A stretch of DNA of 64,000 bases, taken from Nitrosomonas sp. Nm132. Lineage in GTDB: Bacteria; Pseudomonadota; Gammaproteobacteria; Burkholderiales; Nitrosomonadaceae. The notes beneath the pieces were generated by a model. The model was not told where the DNA came from, ran no database searches, and saw nothing but the letters and a program-made list of their open reading frames with translations. Positions 34,877 to 44,875 of this stretch are shown here, one piece after another (position 1 is the stretch's first letter; the number at the start of each line of letters is the position of its first letter). The position numbers and the translations under genes were made by a program. The stretch spans positions 45,582-109,581 of the forward strand of contig NZ_FNDH01000007.1 of assembly GCF_900100485.1 (NCBI RefSeq). The letters run 5' to 3'.

Positions 34877-36595
34877 ATGAATTTTAGAATGCATTGGATA
34901 TTGTTACTACTCGGGCTAGCTGGATGTACGCAGATCCCAAAAGTTGGAAGTTCTCAGGTAGATGAATTGGCTGGTCAAACCCAACAAGGACAGCCAAAAT
35001 TACCCGGCCAAGAATTGACGAGCGAGCTGCTGTTTGATTTTTTGCTGGCTGAAACGGCATTGCAACGCGATAATCTTGATGTGGCGGCTGAGCGATATTC
35101 TAAACTTGCTAGAAATACCCGTGATCCGCGCCTTGCCGAGCGTGCTACTGACGTAGCGCTTCGTGCACGCCGACCTGTTGAAGCAGAAGACGCTGTTACC
35201 TTATGGGTTGAGCTGGAGCCAGATTCAATCAATGCCCGTCAAGCTGCAGCAGCATTGTTTGTGAGTATGGGAAAACTTGGCAAGGCACGCCCTCATCTTG
35301 AAAAACTGCTGTCGTCTGAAAAGGGATCCGTTGATAAGGCCTTTATGCACTTAAGCAAGCTGTTGTCACGTCACAGTGATAAAAAAGCAGCGCTGAAATT
35401 AATGCAACAGCTTACGACCCCTTACCCTGAGTTACCGGAAGCGCATTTTGCAGTTTCTCAGGCGGCATGGAATGCTAATCAGCTTGAACTCGCACTTAAG
35501 GAGATGAAGCGAGCATTGGTGTTACGTCCCGATTGGGAAATTGCCGCGATTCATCAGGGCCGGATTTTGCAGAAAATTGCTAATGCCGAAGCGATGGCTT
35601 TTTATGAGCATTATCTCGAGAAATATCCTAAAGCCAATGATATGCGGATTGCTTATGTGCGCATGCTGATGTCGGAAAAAAACTTCGTTTCGGCGCGTGA
35701 TCAGTTCCAGAAATTGATGGCGGAGAATCCGTTTAATGCAGATATTGCGCTTGCAGTTGGTTTGTTATCTCTTGAGTTAAATGATTTCGATGGTGCTGAA
35801 GAAAATTTTAAGAAAGCTTTGGATCTGGGTTATGAGGATTCCAATAATATCCACTTTAATTTAGGGCGAATCTATGAAGTTACTCAACGAACTGATGCTG
35901 CCCTCGAATCATATCGGCAAGTAAATGGAGGTGAACGGTATTTTCCTGCTCAAATCCGTTATGCTGTTTTGCTACTCAAGAAAGAGGGAATTGATCGCGC
36001 ACGTCAGCATTTGCATCAATTAATGCCAGAGAATGAGCTGCAGCGTACCCAATTAATACTGGCAGAGGCACAGTTATTACGAGAAGTTAATGCACATTAT
36101 GAGGTCTTTAATTTACTAGACAGAAATCTGGAAAAGATTCCAGATCAGCCTGATTTACTTTACGACCGGGCCTTGGCGGCAGACAAGATTGGCAGATTTG
36201 ACATCGCAGAAAAAGATTTGCGCAAGCTGATCGAGCTAAGGCCAGATAATGCGCATGTATATAATGCGCTGGGCTATAGTCTTGCAGAGCGAGGATTGCG
36301 CCTGCCTGAGGCATTGGCATTAATCAAGAAAGCGGTTGAGCTATCGCCTGACGATCCATACATTATGGATAGTTTGGGATGGGTGTATTATCGGATGGGT
36401 AATCTTAAGGAAGGTCTCAATTATCTGAATCTTGCCTTTTCCTCTCGCCCTGATCCAGAGATTGCTGCTCATTTAGGTGAGGTGCTCTGGGTTAAGGGAG
36501 CGAGAGAGGATGCTGAGAGAATTTGGCGTTCTGCTCTTGAAATAAATCCAGACAACGAAATGTTGCTGGATACCATGAAAAGATTGATGCAGTAG
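34877..36595 (+). CDS. TPR-repeat lipoprotein
   Basis: A 572-residue protein with a lipoprotein signal (LLLLGLAGC, Cys16) and at least ten tetratricopeptide repeats along its length (e.g. LARNTRDPRLAERATDVALRARR; LKEMKRALVLRPDWEIAAIHQGRIL; VYNALGYSLAERGLRLPEALALIKKAVELSPDDPYIMDSLGWVYYRMG). In many betaproteobacteria a TPR lipoprotein of this size lies immediately upstream of lolB. Here slp, minCDE and one hypothetical gene intervene. Scaffold role at the outer membrane inferred. Confidence 0.8.
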   Translation: MNFRMHWILLLLGLAGCTQIPKVGSSQVDELAGQTQQGQPKLPGQELTSELLFDFLLAETALQRDNLDVAAERYSKLARNTRDPRLAERATDVALRARRPVEAEDAVTLWVELEPDSINARQAAAALFVSMGKLGKARPHLEKLLSSEKGSVDKAFMHLSKLLSRHSDKKAALKLMQQLTTPYPELPEAHFAVSQAAWNANQLELALKEMKRALVLRPDWEIAAIHQGRILQKIANAEAMAFYEHYLEKYPKANDMRIAYVRMLMSEKNFVSARDQFQKLMAENPFNADIALAVGLLSLELNDFDGAEENFKKALDLGYEDSNNIHFNLGRIYEVTQRTDAALESYRQVNGGERYFPAQIRYAVLLLKKEGIDRARQHLHQLMPENELQRTQLILAEAQLLREVNAHYEVFNLLDRNLEKIPDQPDLLYDRALAADKIGRFDIAEKDLRKLIELRPDNAHVYNALGYSLAERGLRLPEALALIKKAVELSPDDPYIMDSLGWVYYRMGNLKEGLNYLNLAFSSRPDPEIAAHLGEVLWVKGAREDAERIWRSALEINPDNEMLLDTMKRLMQ

Positions 36596-36604
36596 CTTTG
36601 GTTT

Positions 36605-37876
36605 TTAACGGAGTATTCTAAGAGCAGCTACACGCTGCTCGATTTTTTTTATCAATTGTTGATATCCGGGGGTATCGATACTACCAAAACGAGCGACAAA
36701 CTCTGATTCGGGCATATGTTCTGGAAAATCAGACCAGGCTGGCATCAAATCAGTATCCTTTAGCTCAGTTGCCATTACCCTTTGTATTTTTAGTGCCGAT
36801 GCTCGATTTGCAACAGCTTTTTCAGCGAATTTTATGCCTGCACGGTTGGCTGCAATGTCATTAAACGAAAAACCGCTTCCAGACCGTGAATCTTCAATCT
36901 CTTTATAGAGACCGATCGCATCGGAAAGCATCGTGTCCGCATAAGCGGTGATGGCGGCAGATACCATAAAATGTTTAGCAAAATCATCTCGCCCATCAAG
37001 GGTGACTTTAAGACCAATAGGTTTTGGCCAGTTACTTGCTTCCGGGAAAAACAATTTAAAGGGTAAGCCTAGTACATGGAATGTTGTTGCAAGAATGGCA
37101 GCGCGATTTTCTTCTAAAGGATTGCCATTAATTGAATGTTTGGAGGCAAGATGCATTGCTCGAGCCAGAAATTCTGAGAGAGGAATGGTTGCTCTATTTC
37201 TAAAGCTTTGATTATTAGCAAACATGAGGTGATAACGAAACACTCTTTCTTGCTCCTGTTTGCTCATGATAGGCGCACCAACGACCATATTGCTTGCTTT
37301 TCCAAATAAACCACCTTCCCAGCGATAGACGATATTGAGTCCATCCTGAGATATTTTTATCTGCTGGAGTGCATCCAAGCCTGCCCGAAATTCAGGATTA
37401 TTATTTTGTAGCCAACGCAGAAATTGTTGAGCTAATAGATTGGTGAGGAACTCTGGTAACTGGAGATTTCCAATTCGGATTGATTGAGGCAGCGGAAGAT
37501 GGCTGGTCTCAGTAAGCGTCGTTTCAAAATTTAGATAACCACTCAGTACGTTGCCGGGAATAGGATAGCTTAATCGAAGCAACACCTCGCCATCATCAAG
37601 CGCTGCCTGTGCCCGGCCATTGATGAAAAGATGCGCCAAATAATTTATTCCCATATCAAAGTCTTCCGGAAGAATTCTTGCGGTTGCTATTTCTCCTGGA
37701 TAAACTTTGTGACGATGGGTATCGATGATGTGCTTAATGCGCTCAATATGCTTGGGAGCAATGGCGATAGCTCTATCAACCTGAGGCCCATTTTCAATGG
37801 CGAGATAAAGTATCGCTAGGGGTGAAAGAAAAAATATTAATAAGCCGGTTGCTATTACCCGAAAAAATATACCCAA
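36605..37876 (-). CDS. Conserved hypothetical protein with N-terminal membrane anchor
   Basis: A 423-residue protein with one N-terminal membrane helix (residues 6-26) and a large exported, mostly helical domain (HRHKVYPGEIATARILPEDFDMGINYLAHLFINGRAQAALDDGEVLL..). Motifs such as FSFNDIAANRAGIKFAEKAV recur in uncharacterised gamma- and betaproteobacterial proteins of this length; no function is known to me. It lies 6 bases downstream of slp on the minus strand, likely one transcript. Confidence 0.65.
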   Translation of the reverse strand: MGIFFRVIATGLLIFFLSPLAILYLAIENGPQVDRAIAIAPKHIERIKHIIDTHRHKVYPGEIATARILPEDFDMGINYLAHLFINGRAQAALDDGEVLLRLSYPIPGNVLSGYLNFETTLTETSHLPLPQSIRIGNLQLPEFLTNLLAQQFLRWLQNNNPEFRAGLDALQQIKISQDGLNIVYRWEGGLFGKASNMVVGAPIMSKQEQERVFRYHLMFANNQSFRNRATIPLSEFLARAMHLASKHSINGNPLEENRAAILATTFHVLGLPFKLFFPEASNWPKPIGLKVTLDGRDDFAKHFMVSAAITAYADTMLSDAIGLYKEIEDSRSGSGFSFNDIAANRAGIKFAEKAVANRASALKIQRVMATELKDTDLMPAWSDFPEHMPESEFVARFGSIDTPGYQQLIKKIEQRVAALRILR

Positions 37877-37882
37877 AATTTT

Positions 37883-38398
37883 TTACCACCAGTAACGATA
37901 AGGTCCATAGTAACCCCTATAGAAATAGGGGTTGCCGTAATAGTAAGGATAATAATTGTATCGATAATCTTTGGGCCACAAGTAAATTGCCGTTGCAGAA
38001 ATAAGCGGTACTCGTATAGTTTTATTGCCAATGGTGCGTTCAATGTCACCCTTGAGTATTCCTGCGACTGTTATCTCAGTATCTTTAGTGTAGACGGCGG
38101 GATCAAGAAAGTCACTGCTTTCAATGACAAAGCGACCTTCATTTTTCTTGCTCAGCTGTGGATATCCTTTGTAATCAATGGGGTAGAATAGAGCTTGTAC
38201 TAGACTGAAGTCTTTTTCATTTTCTACATCGATGATAACGCCCCCCCAACGGACGGGTACGTCCTTATACGCGCTGATATCCTGATTGGCCGCTTGATAG
38301 GGTACCTGAATAAAGGGAAAATCCCTTATGGCAGGTGGCAGACTGGTGCAACCACTTACCAGAAGAAGTAAACTGATCATTGATAAAGACGATTTCAT
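37883..38398 (-). CDS. slp: Slp-family outer-membrane lipoprotein
   Basis: A 171-residue lipoprotein (LVSGC, Cys17). The domain YKDVPVRWGGVIIDVENEKDFSLVQALFYPIDYKGYPQLSKKNEGRFVIESSDFLDPAVYTKDTEITVAGIL is the Slp signature, including RWGG and the GRF..FLDP blocks. Slp is a starvation/stationary-phase outer-membrane protein in enterobacteria. The C-terminus is an unusual Tyr/Asn/Pro-rich tail (YRYNYYPYYYGNPYFYRGYYGPYRYWW). Confidence 0.88.
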   Translation of the reverse strand: MKSSLSMISLLLLVSGCTSLPPAIRDFPFIQVPYQAANQDISAYKDVPVRWGGVIIDVENEKDFSLVQALFYPIDYKGYPQLSKKNEGRFVIESSDFLDPAVYTKDTEITVAGILKGDIERTIGNKTIRVPLISATAIYLWPKDYRYNYYPYYYGNPYFYRGYYGPYRYWW

Positions 38399-38723
38399 AT
38401 TTACTCCTTTCCTAAATGGGTTTGTCTTCGATGTTTGGGGAATGGCTCATCAAACCTAGAAAGAATTGTATCCACCTTATTTGACCATTAATGAAATAAA
38501 TAATTCTAGTTTAAGGGGTAGAGAAGGCCATTACGCTGAATGGATCGCAATGTTATTAGTCTCACATGCAATATGATAAAGGAAGGCTATCGAGGTTAAA
38601 TTGTTCAAATACTGAGTAAAATTATTTGCTCCTTTCGATTGAAAGGTATAATGCATACTTGCTGTCGGTAAATAAATTGATATCGATATTATCTTCTACT
38701 ATTGTGACCCGCTGACTTAACAG
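38399..38723. other. Divergent intergenic region between slp and minC
   Basis: It holds the promoters for the minus-strand slp pair and for minCDE. No gene, repeat or clear regulatory palindrome was seen. Confidence 0.5.
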
Positions 38724-39473
38724 ATGTCGATAGATCCTGAAAAAATGCACGATGTCCAACCGGTACTGGAAATTAGGAGTAGTACTTTTTTTGTGCCAGT
38801 TTTGGTTTTGTACAGTAATGATTTGGCTGTTATCGAGCAACGATTGCAGCAAAAAGTATCTCAAGCGCCGGATTTCTTCGAAAGCTCACCCATCGTGTTT
38901 GATTTGCATGAATTGAACAATAATAATGATGAAATAGATGTTGTGAGTTTAGTGGAACTTATTCGTAAGGTTGGCTTATTTCCTATAGGAATACGTGGCG
39001 GTAACGAATCTCAGAATGAGCGGGCAAGCTCGATATTTATTCCAGTAGATGCTATTCGAAGTAGCCAAAGTATGGCAACTGAAATACCCAAGGTATCTGC
39101 ACCTGTTCCTGAGCGCCAAACGATTGTTAAGGAAGTGGTCGTGAATAATGCAGCGACACTCATTACTCAACCCGTTCGTTCGGGTCAGCGTATTTATGTA
39201 TCTGGCGATTTGGTTATCTTGGCGCAGGTTAGCGCGGGTGCTGAGATCATGGCTGAAGGTAATATCCATGTTTACAATACATTGAGAGGCAGAGCGCTTG
39301 CAGGAGTACAAGGCAATACGGATGCAAGAATATTCTGTTTTGATTTACAAGCTGAACTTGTTTCAATAGCTGGAGATTATAAGACGAGTGAGGATCTTAA
39401 AGAGACAGTTCGAAAAAAACCAGTTCAAATCTATTTGCAGAACCATGCTTTGATAATAAAAGAATTAGTATAG
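38724..39473 (+). CDS. minC: Septum site-determining protein MinC
   Basis: A 249-residue protein, close to family length. The N-terminal domain ([41 protein letters not shown]) inhibits FtsZ polymerisation. The C-terminal beta-helix has [54 protein letters not shown], the MinC_C signature that binds MinD. First of minCDE. Confidence 0.95.
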   Translation: MSIDPEKMHDVQPVLEIRSSTFFVPVLVLYSNDLAVIEQRLQQKVSQAPDFFESSPIVFDLHELNNNNDEIDVVSLVELIRKVGLFPIGIRGGNESQNERASSIFIPVDAIRSSQSMATEIPKVSAPVPERQTIVKEVVVNNAATLITQPVRSGQRIYVSGDLVILAQVSAGAEIMAEGNIHVYNTLRGRALAGVQGNTDARIFCFDLQAELVSIAGDYKTSEDLKETVRKKPVQIYLQNHALIIKELV

Positions 39474-39497
39474 GCTATTTCAGCGAAGGAGAATCAA

Positions 39498-40307
39498 GTG
39501 GCAAGAATCATTGTCGTAACGTCGGGCAAAGGGGGAGTTGGTAAGACTACCACAAGCGCTGCTATTGCCATGGGATTGGCAAAAAGAGGGCATAAAACAG
39601 TGGTGATTGATTTTGATGTGGGATTACGCAATCTTGATCTTATCATGGGTTGCGAGCGGCGAGTTGTATACGATTTCGTCAATGTGATCAATGGAGAGGC
39701 AAATCTCAATCAAGCATTAATCCGTGATAAGAACTGCAATCTGCTCTATATTTTGCCTGCCTCACAAACGCGTGATAAAGATGCTTTAAGTCTGGAGGGG
39801 GTGGGAAGAATACTGGAAGAGCTCTCTAAAGATTTTAAATATATTGTGTGCGACTCACCTGCTGGCATTGAAAAGGGCGCTCATTTGGCGATGTACTATG
39901 CGGATGATGCTTTTGTCGTGACCAATCCAGAAGTATCTTCTGTCAGAGATTCGGATCGCATGCTTGGCATTATGGCAAGCAAATCGCGAAGAGCAGAGTT
40001 AGCAATGGAGCCCATCAAAGAGTACTTGTTATTGACTCGCTATGATCCCAAGAGAGTTGAGTCAGGAGAGATGCTAAGTCTGGATGATGTGCAGGAAATA
40101 TTATCTCTGCATTTACTGGGGATTATTCCAGAGTCAAAATCAGTTCTGAATGCCTCTAATTCAGGCATTCCAGTGATCCTGGATGAGAAAAGTGATGCGG
40201 GCCAAGCTTATGCTGATGTGGTGGCGCGTTATCTTGGGGAAAAAAGACCCCATCGTTTTATTGAAAGTAAAAAAGGGTTTCTTAGGAAGCTTTTTGGAGG
40301 AAAATAA
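39498..40307 (+). CDS. minD: Septum site-determining ATPase MinD
   Basis: A 269-residue deviant Walker A ATPase (VTSGKGGVGKTTTSAAIA, residues 7-24; DFDVGLRNLDL; SPAGIEKGA). The C-terminal amphipathic membrane-targeting helix (ESKKGFLRKLFGGK) is present. With MinC and MinE it oscillates to place the division site. GAAGGAG lies before the start (gtg at 39498). The stop and the minE ATG overlap (TAATG). Confidence 0.96.
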   Translation: MARIIVVTSGKGGVGKTTTSAAIAMGLAKRGHKTVVIDFDVGLRNLDLIMGCERRVVYDFVNVINGEANLNQALIRDKNCNLLYILPASQTRDKDALSLEGVGRILEELSKDFKYIVCDSPAGIEKGAHLAMYYADDAFVVTNPEVSSVRDSDRMLGIMASKSRRAELAMEPIKEYLLLTRYDPKRVESGEMLSLDDVQEILSLHLLGIIPESKSVLNASNSGIPVILDEKSDAGQAYADVVARYLGEKRPHRFIESKKGFLRKLFGGK

Positions 40308-40609
40308 TGAGCCTGCTGGATTATTTTAGATCATCTAAATCTAAATCTAAAACAGCTTCTGTTGCTAAAGAAAGATTGCAAATTCTCGTGGCACACGAAC
40401 GTTATTATCGTAATAAACCTTCTTACCTTCCACAATTGCAAGAAGAATTACTGGCAGTCATTCGTAAATATGTCAAAGTGGATCAAGACGCTATTTCGGT
40501 TAAATTTGAACAAGATGAAAATCAAGAAACGCTTGAGCTGAATATTGTGTTGCCTGACACTCAAAGCAGCAAAAGTACACCGGAAGTTTCCAAGGGTGAT
40601 CTTTGTTAA
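40307..40609 (+). CDS. minE: Cell division topological specificity factor MinE
   Basis: A 100-residue protein. The N-terminal MinD-binding part (SLLDYFRSSKSKSKTASVAKERLQILVAHERY) is followed by the dimerisation domain (LPQLQEELLAVIRKYVKVDQDAISVKFEQDENQETLELNIVLP). It is about 12 residues longer than the E. coli protein because of a polar C-terminal tail. Last gene of minCDE. Confidence 0.95.
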   Translation: MSLLDYFRSSKSKSKTASVAKERLQILVAHERYYRNKPSYLPQLQEELLAVIRKYVKVDQDAISVKFEQDENQETLELNIVLPDTQSSKSTPEVSKGDLC

Positions 40610-40726
40610 TCTCTACTTTACTGTGAAGCAATGACGTATAAATTGAAGTAGAAACAAAGCAATAGCAGTAAGCTGAGTGCTTCGCTGCTGTGTATGTAGA
40701 AAAACAAAGCGTAGGTTAGATATCCA

Positions 40727-41362
40727 TTGGTCAATAGCATCAGAAATAATGAGCTTTTTGTATGGAAGTTACTACTGTGCTTACTTCCGATGTTTGCAGG
40801 CTGTGCAGTATTTGAAAGCCGGGAAGTAGTCGTTACTACAATTGTTACTCAACCCAGTGAAGGGACAGTAAAGGAGACAGCTACTGATTTTGGTCTGATT
40901 GGTAGAGTTTTAGTCAAAGCAGATAAACATGGATTCTCAGGCGGTGTGCATTGGCAACATACAGACATCAGTGACGAGTTACTGCTATTTTCACCATTGG
41001 GGCAGACTGTTGCTCAGATTGATCGGGGTCCAGAAGGTGTGTACCTGATTACCTCAGAGCAAAAAACTTATTATGCAAATAGTGTGGAAGATTTAACAGA
41101 AGATGTATTGGGATGGCGTTTACCTCTTTCCGGATTACAGTTTTGGGTGCTAGGTACTCATTTTCCGTTCACAATGTCTGAAAAGGATTTGGACTCAAAT
41201 GGTCGTACAGTGGCGATCAGGCAAGATGGTTGGAAAATTACTTATTTAGATTATTTTTCGCAGCCTGTTCCAGCATATAATATCCTTCCAAGGGTATTAG
41301 AGCTTAGTCGTGTGGACTTGAAACTGAGATTGGTCATCGATAATTGGAAAATCAAAGATTGA
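40727..41362 (+). CDS. lolB: Outer-membrane lipoprotein receptor LolB
   Basis: A 211-residue protein. No ATG start fits; TTG at 40727 gives a normal signal with lipobox FAGC (Cys26). The LolB fold motifs are DFGLIGRVLVKADKHGFSGGVHWQHTDISDELLLFSPLGQTVAQI, then WRLPLSGLQFWVLG, and the end LELSRVDLKLRLVIDNWKI. It receives lipoproteins from LolA at the outer membrane. Its place before ispE is the usual betaproteobacterial order. Confidence 0.88.
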   Translation: MVNSIRNNELFVWKLLLCLLPMFAGCAVFESREVVVTTIVTQPSEGTVKETATDFGLIGRVLVKADKHGFSGGVHWQHTDISDELLLFSPLGQTVAQIDRGPEGVYLITSEQKTYYANSVEDLTEDVLGWRLPLSGLQFWVLGTHFPFTMSEKDLDSNGRTVAIRQDGWKITYLDYFSQPVPAYNILPRVLELSRVDLKLRLVIDNWKIKD

Positions 41363-41404
41363 TGGTATTCATTTTTAGAAGATATCTTATGAAACGCAAA
41401 GAAT

Positions 41405-42247
41405 ATGCAATTTTTTCCAGCGCCTGCCAAACTTAATTTGTTTCTGCATGTCGTTGGGCGTCGGGAGGATGGGTATCATCTGTTGCAGACAGTTTTTAGA
41501 TTTTTGGATTTCTCTGATCAACTAAGATTTGTTTTAAGAGATGACTCCGTCATCAAGTTGCATACGCCTACTCCCGGCGTGCCCGAAGAAAATGACTTAT
41601 GTGTTCGGGCAGCAAAATTATTGCAGCAAAGAAGTCACAAAAATATTGGGGTGGAAATTTTTCTGGAGAAACGCATTCCCATGGGCGGTGGATTAGGAGG
41701 CGGGAGTTCCGATGCGGCAACTACCTTGCTTGCGCTAAATCGTTTATGGGGGCTGAATTGGAAAAGAGCCCAGTTAATGGAATTAGGTTTGGAGCTAGGT
41801 GCTGATGTTCCCATATTTATCTATGGTGAGAATGCTTTTGCAGAGGGGATAGGCGAGAAGCTTTCAGCTATCGCACTACCACCAGCCTGGTATTTAGTAT
41901 TAACACCATCAGTGCATGTTTCAACAGAACAGATTTTTTCAAGCAAGGAATTGACACGAAATACAAATCCTATCACAATACCGCCCTTTTCCATCTGGCA
42001 GGGACGTAATGATCTTGAGTCAGTGGTTTGCCAGATATACCCTGTTGTGGCAAGATGTCTGGAATGGCTGAAGAAATTGAATAATACGACATTGGTAGCA
42101 ATGAGTGGCTCAGGTGCTTGTGTATTTGCCGAATTTGCAAATGAGCGGGCAGCAAGGCATGCATTTCAGCAATTGCCTAATGAGATGAGTGGTTTCGTAG
42201 CAGAGGGATTAGCCTTTCACCCATTGCAAAGTTTTTTAGAAAAGTAA
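41405..42247 (+). CDS. ispE: 4-diphosphocytidyl-2-C-methyl-D-erythritol kinase IspE
   Basis: A 280-residue GHMP kinase of the MEP isoprenoid pathway. FPAPAKLNLFLHVVGRREDGYHLLQTVF (substrate-binding start), the ATP loop PMGGGLGGGSSDAATTL (about residues 94-110) and the late MSGSGACVFAEF motif are all intact. Length is normal. Confidence 0.95.
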   Translation: MQFFPAPAKLNLFLHVVGRREDGYHLLQTVFRFLDFSDQLRFVLRDDSVIKLHTPTPGVPEENDLCVRAAKLLQQRSHKNIGVEIFLEKRIPMGGGLGGGSSDAATTLLALNRLWGLNWKRAQLMELGLELGADVPIFIYGENAFAEGIGEKLSAIALPPAWYLVLTPSVHVSTEQIFSSKELTRNTNPITIPPFSIWQGRNDLESVVCQIYPVVARCLEWLKKLNNTTLVAMSGSGACVFAEFANERAARHAFQQLPNEMSGFVAEGLAFHPLQSFLEK

Positions 42248-42253
42248 TGAATT

Positions 42254-42328
42254 TGGGGAGTCGCCAAGCGGTAAGGCACCGGATTTTGATTCCGGCATTC
42301 GTAGGTTCGATCCCTACCTCCCCAGCCA
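42254..42328 (+). tRNA. tRNA-Gln (anticodon TTG)
   Basis: The acceptor stem TGGGGAG/CTCCCCA closes the cloverleaf. The anticodon stem CCGGA/TCCGG holds the loop TTTTGAT, anticodon TTG (reads CAA). The T-arm is GTAGG-TTCGATC-CCTAC. The discriminator is G and CCA is encoded. It sits between ispE and prs. Confidence 0.97.
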
Positions 42329-42476
42329 GTCATCTGTAATGATCAGAATCGATTTTAAGTAACTGGTTTTCTGGTTCGAATCAGAGCATATAAATTAAAA
42401 GTATGTGGCGAGCTTTGTATTACCAGGAGGGGTCTATGTTTTTCAGTTTCCAGTTAGTAGCAGGAAAGCATTAACC

Positions 42477-43427
42477 ATGTCTTACGATAGCTTGATGGTT
42501 TTTACTGGCACAGCTAATCCACAACTGGCCCAGGATGTGGTCAAGTATCTCAATATTCATTTAGGACGAGCGACGGTTTCTCGTTTCAGCGATGGTGAGA
42601 TCATGGTAGAACTGCTTGAGAATGTGCGTGGCAAGGATGTGTTCGTATTGCAATCCACTTGCGCGCCTACCAATGATAGCCTCATGGAAATATTGGTGAT
42701 TGTGGATGCTTTGAAGCGTGCTTCAGCAGGCCGCATTACCGCAGCGATTCCATACTTTGGTTATGCGCGTCAAGATAGAAGGCCGCGGTCGGCGCGTGTT
42801 CCGATTACAGCCAAGGTGGTAGCCAATATGCTTGCTACCGTTGGAGTGGATCGACTTTTGACGATGGATTTACATTCGGATCAGATCCAAGGCTTCTTCG
42901 ATATACCTGTGGATAACATTTACGGAATGCCCATATTGCTCGGTGATATATGGAAGCATAATTATCAGGATTTGATCGTAGTATCCCCTGATGTGGGCGG
43001 TGTTGTAAGGGCGAGACATTTGGCCAAGCGTTTAGAATGTGATCTTGCCATCATCGATAAGCGTCGCCCTAAACCGAATGAATCTAAAGTAATGAATATC
43101 ATCGGCGAAGTTAAGGGGCGTACTTGCGTCATCATAGACGACATGGTGGATACAGCCAATACGCTATGCGAAGCTGCCAGGGCTTTAAAAGAGGAAGGCG
43201 CTGAGAGGGTCGTTGCCTATTCTACGCATGCGGTATTGTCTGGAAAGGCAGCGGAGCGAATTGCAAATTCTAAACTGGATAAAGTAGTTGTTACTGATAC
43301 GATACCATTACGTGGAGATGCCAAGGCATGTGATCGAATTTGTCAGTTGAGTGTAGCGAATTTACTGGGTGAAACCATGCTCCGAATAAGCAATGAGAGT
43401 TCATTAAGCTCATTGTTTATGGAGTAA
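42477..43427 (+). CDS. prs: Ribose-phosphate pyrophosphokinase
   Basis: A 316-residue enzyme making PRPP from ribose-5-phosphate and ATP. The start is ATG 42477 ([15 protein letters not shown]), matching family length; the frame from 42405 is an extension. [63 protein letters not shown] and the PRPP loop [17 protein letters not shown] are intact. Confidence 0.97.
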   Translation: MSYDSLMVFTGTANPQLAQDVVKYLNIHLGRATVSRFSDGEIMVELLENVRGKDVFVLQSTCAPTNDSLMEILVIVDALKRASAGRITAAIPYFGYARQDRRPRSARVPITAKVVANMLATVGVDRLLTMDLHSDQIQGFFDIPVDNIYGMPILLGDIWKHNYQDLIVVSPDVGGVVRARHLAKRLECDLAIIDKRRPKPNESKVMNIIGEVKGRTCVIIDDMVDTANTLCEAARALKEEGAERVVAYSTHAVLSGKAAERIANSKLDKVVVTDTIPLRGDAKACDRICQLSVANLLGETMLRISNESSLSSLFME

Positions 43428-43490
43428 ATGGAGATATTTTTATTTTTTGGTTTATCTGGTCGCGGATAAATCTTGTTTTGGAGAATTGAA

Positions 43491-44096
43491 ATGCAAATTG
43501 AAATTGATGCTAATAAACGTGAATTGCAGGGTAAAGGTGCGAGCCGCCGTCTGCGTACAGCTGGTAAAGTTCCTGGTGTGGTTTATGGTGGAGAGGGGAC
43601 TGCACAATCTATAGAATTAGACCATAATAATTTATTTCACAAGCTTAGACAGGAAGCGTTTCATGCATCTGTTTTATCATTAAATGTTGAAGGTGTTAAA
43701 GAGCAGGTATTGTTACGTGATGTACAAATGCATCCATACAAGCCGCAGGTACTTCATGTGGACTTTCAGCGTATTGATAGGAATAAAAAGATGCACATGA
43801 AGGTTCCGCTACATTTCATTAATGCTGAGCTTTCGCCTGGAGTAAAACTATCGGGTGGCATGATAAGTCATGTGCTTACCGAAGTGGATATATTATGCCT
43901 GCCTAAAGATTTGCCCGAGTATATTACGGTAGATTTATCGGAAATGACTGTAGGGGGTAGTACGTTACACTTGAGTGATCTCAAATTGCCAGAAAATGTG
44001 GAAGCTTCTGCGCTGATTAGGGGGGATGATTTACCCGTGGCTACTCTCATTGTTCAGCGAGGAGGTGAATCTGAAGAAGGTGGTGCGGGTGCTTAA
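43491..44096 (+). CDS. rplY: Large-subunit ribosomal protein L25 (CTC/TL5 type)
   Basis: A 201-residue protein of the long CTC type. The start is ATG 43491 with TTGGAGA upstream. The 5S-rRNA binding N-terminal domain ([28 protein letters not shown]) is followed by the TL5 C-terminal beta domain ([64 protein letters not shown]). Confidence 0.95.
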   Translation: MQIEIDANKRELQGKGASRRLRTAGKVPGVVYGGEGTAQSIELDHNNLFHKLRQEAFHASVLSLNVEGVKEQVLLRDVQMHPYKPQVLHVDFQRIDRNKKMHMKVPLHFINAELSPGVKLSGGMISHVLTEVDILCLPKDLPEYITVDLSEMTVGGSTLHLSDLKLPENVEASALIRGDDLPVATLIVQRGGESEEGGAGA

Positions 44097-44236
44097 ATAG
44101 ACCAGATCCTTATCCCATAAGTTGGAAATACAGAATGGACCGCCCTTGTGTATTTCGATTCCCATAATTAAGCAATTGCACATGAACATACCCAGCCTTG
44201 ATGGAATGCTGCTGTTGCGGTCAAACTAAGTAATCA

Positions 44237-44815
44237 ATGAAGCTCATTGTGGGACTCGGTAATCCCGGGGAGAGATATGCTGCTACTCGTCACAATGTTG
44301 GATTCCACTGGCTGTGCCGACTGGCCGGAGAATTACGGATCCCATTCAAATCAGAAGCTAAGTTTCATGGTTTATGTGCAAATATTATGCAAGGTGATGA
44401 GCCGTTATGGCTGCTTAAGCCGGAGACGTACATGAATGCCAGTGGGATGGCCGTGGCAGCATTATCTCGTTTTTATAAGATCTCTCCTGACCAAGTACTG
44501 ATCGTTCATGATGAACTGGATTTGCCGCCCGGCACCGCCAAATTAAAACTAGGTGGTGGGGCAGGGGGGCATAATGGTCTTAAGGATATCATTTCACGTC
44601 TTGCTACCAAGGATTTCTGGCGTCTGAGAATTGGTATAGGTCATCCGGGAAATAAAAATGAGGTGGCGGATTATGTATTGCATCCACCCCGAAAAGAAGA
44701 AGCTTTATTGATCGATGACGCTATCCAGCGAAGCCTGGTTATCTGGCCACTCATTGCAAGCGGCGATTACTCTGCTGCGATGCATAAATTGCACACAAAA
44801 CAAAAAGAGACCTAA
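44237..44815 (+). CDS. pth: Peptidyl-tRNA hydrolase
   Basis: A 192-residue enzyme that releases peptides from stalled peptidyl-tRNA. MKLIVGLGNPGERYAATRHNVGFHW contains the conserved Asn and catalytic His; KPETYMNASGMAV, VLIVHDELDLPPGTAKLKLGGGAGGHNGLKDI and RLRIGIGHPG are intact. Confidence 0.97.
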   Translation: MKLIVGLGNPGERYAATRHNVGFHWLCRLAGELRIPFKSEAKFHGLCANIMQGDEPLWLLKPETYMNASGMAVAALSRFYKISPDQVLIVHDELDLPPGTAKLKLGGGAGGHNGLKDIISRLATKDFWRLRIGIGHPGNKNEVADYVLHPPRKEEALLIDDAIQRSLVIWPLIASGDYSAAMHKLHTKQKET

Positions 44816-44875
44816 AGCGGCACTTTTTATTTTGTGTATTTTCCCGTTTACTAGAAATTCAATAAGAATCAGATT

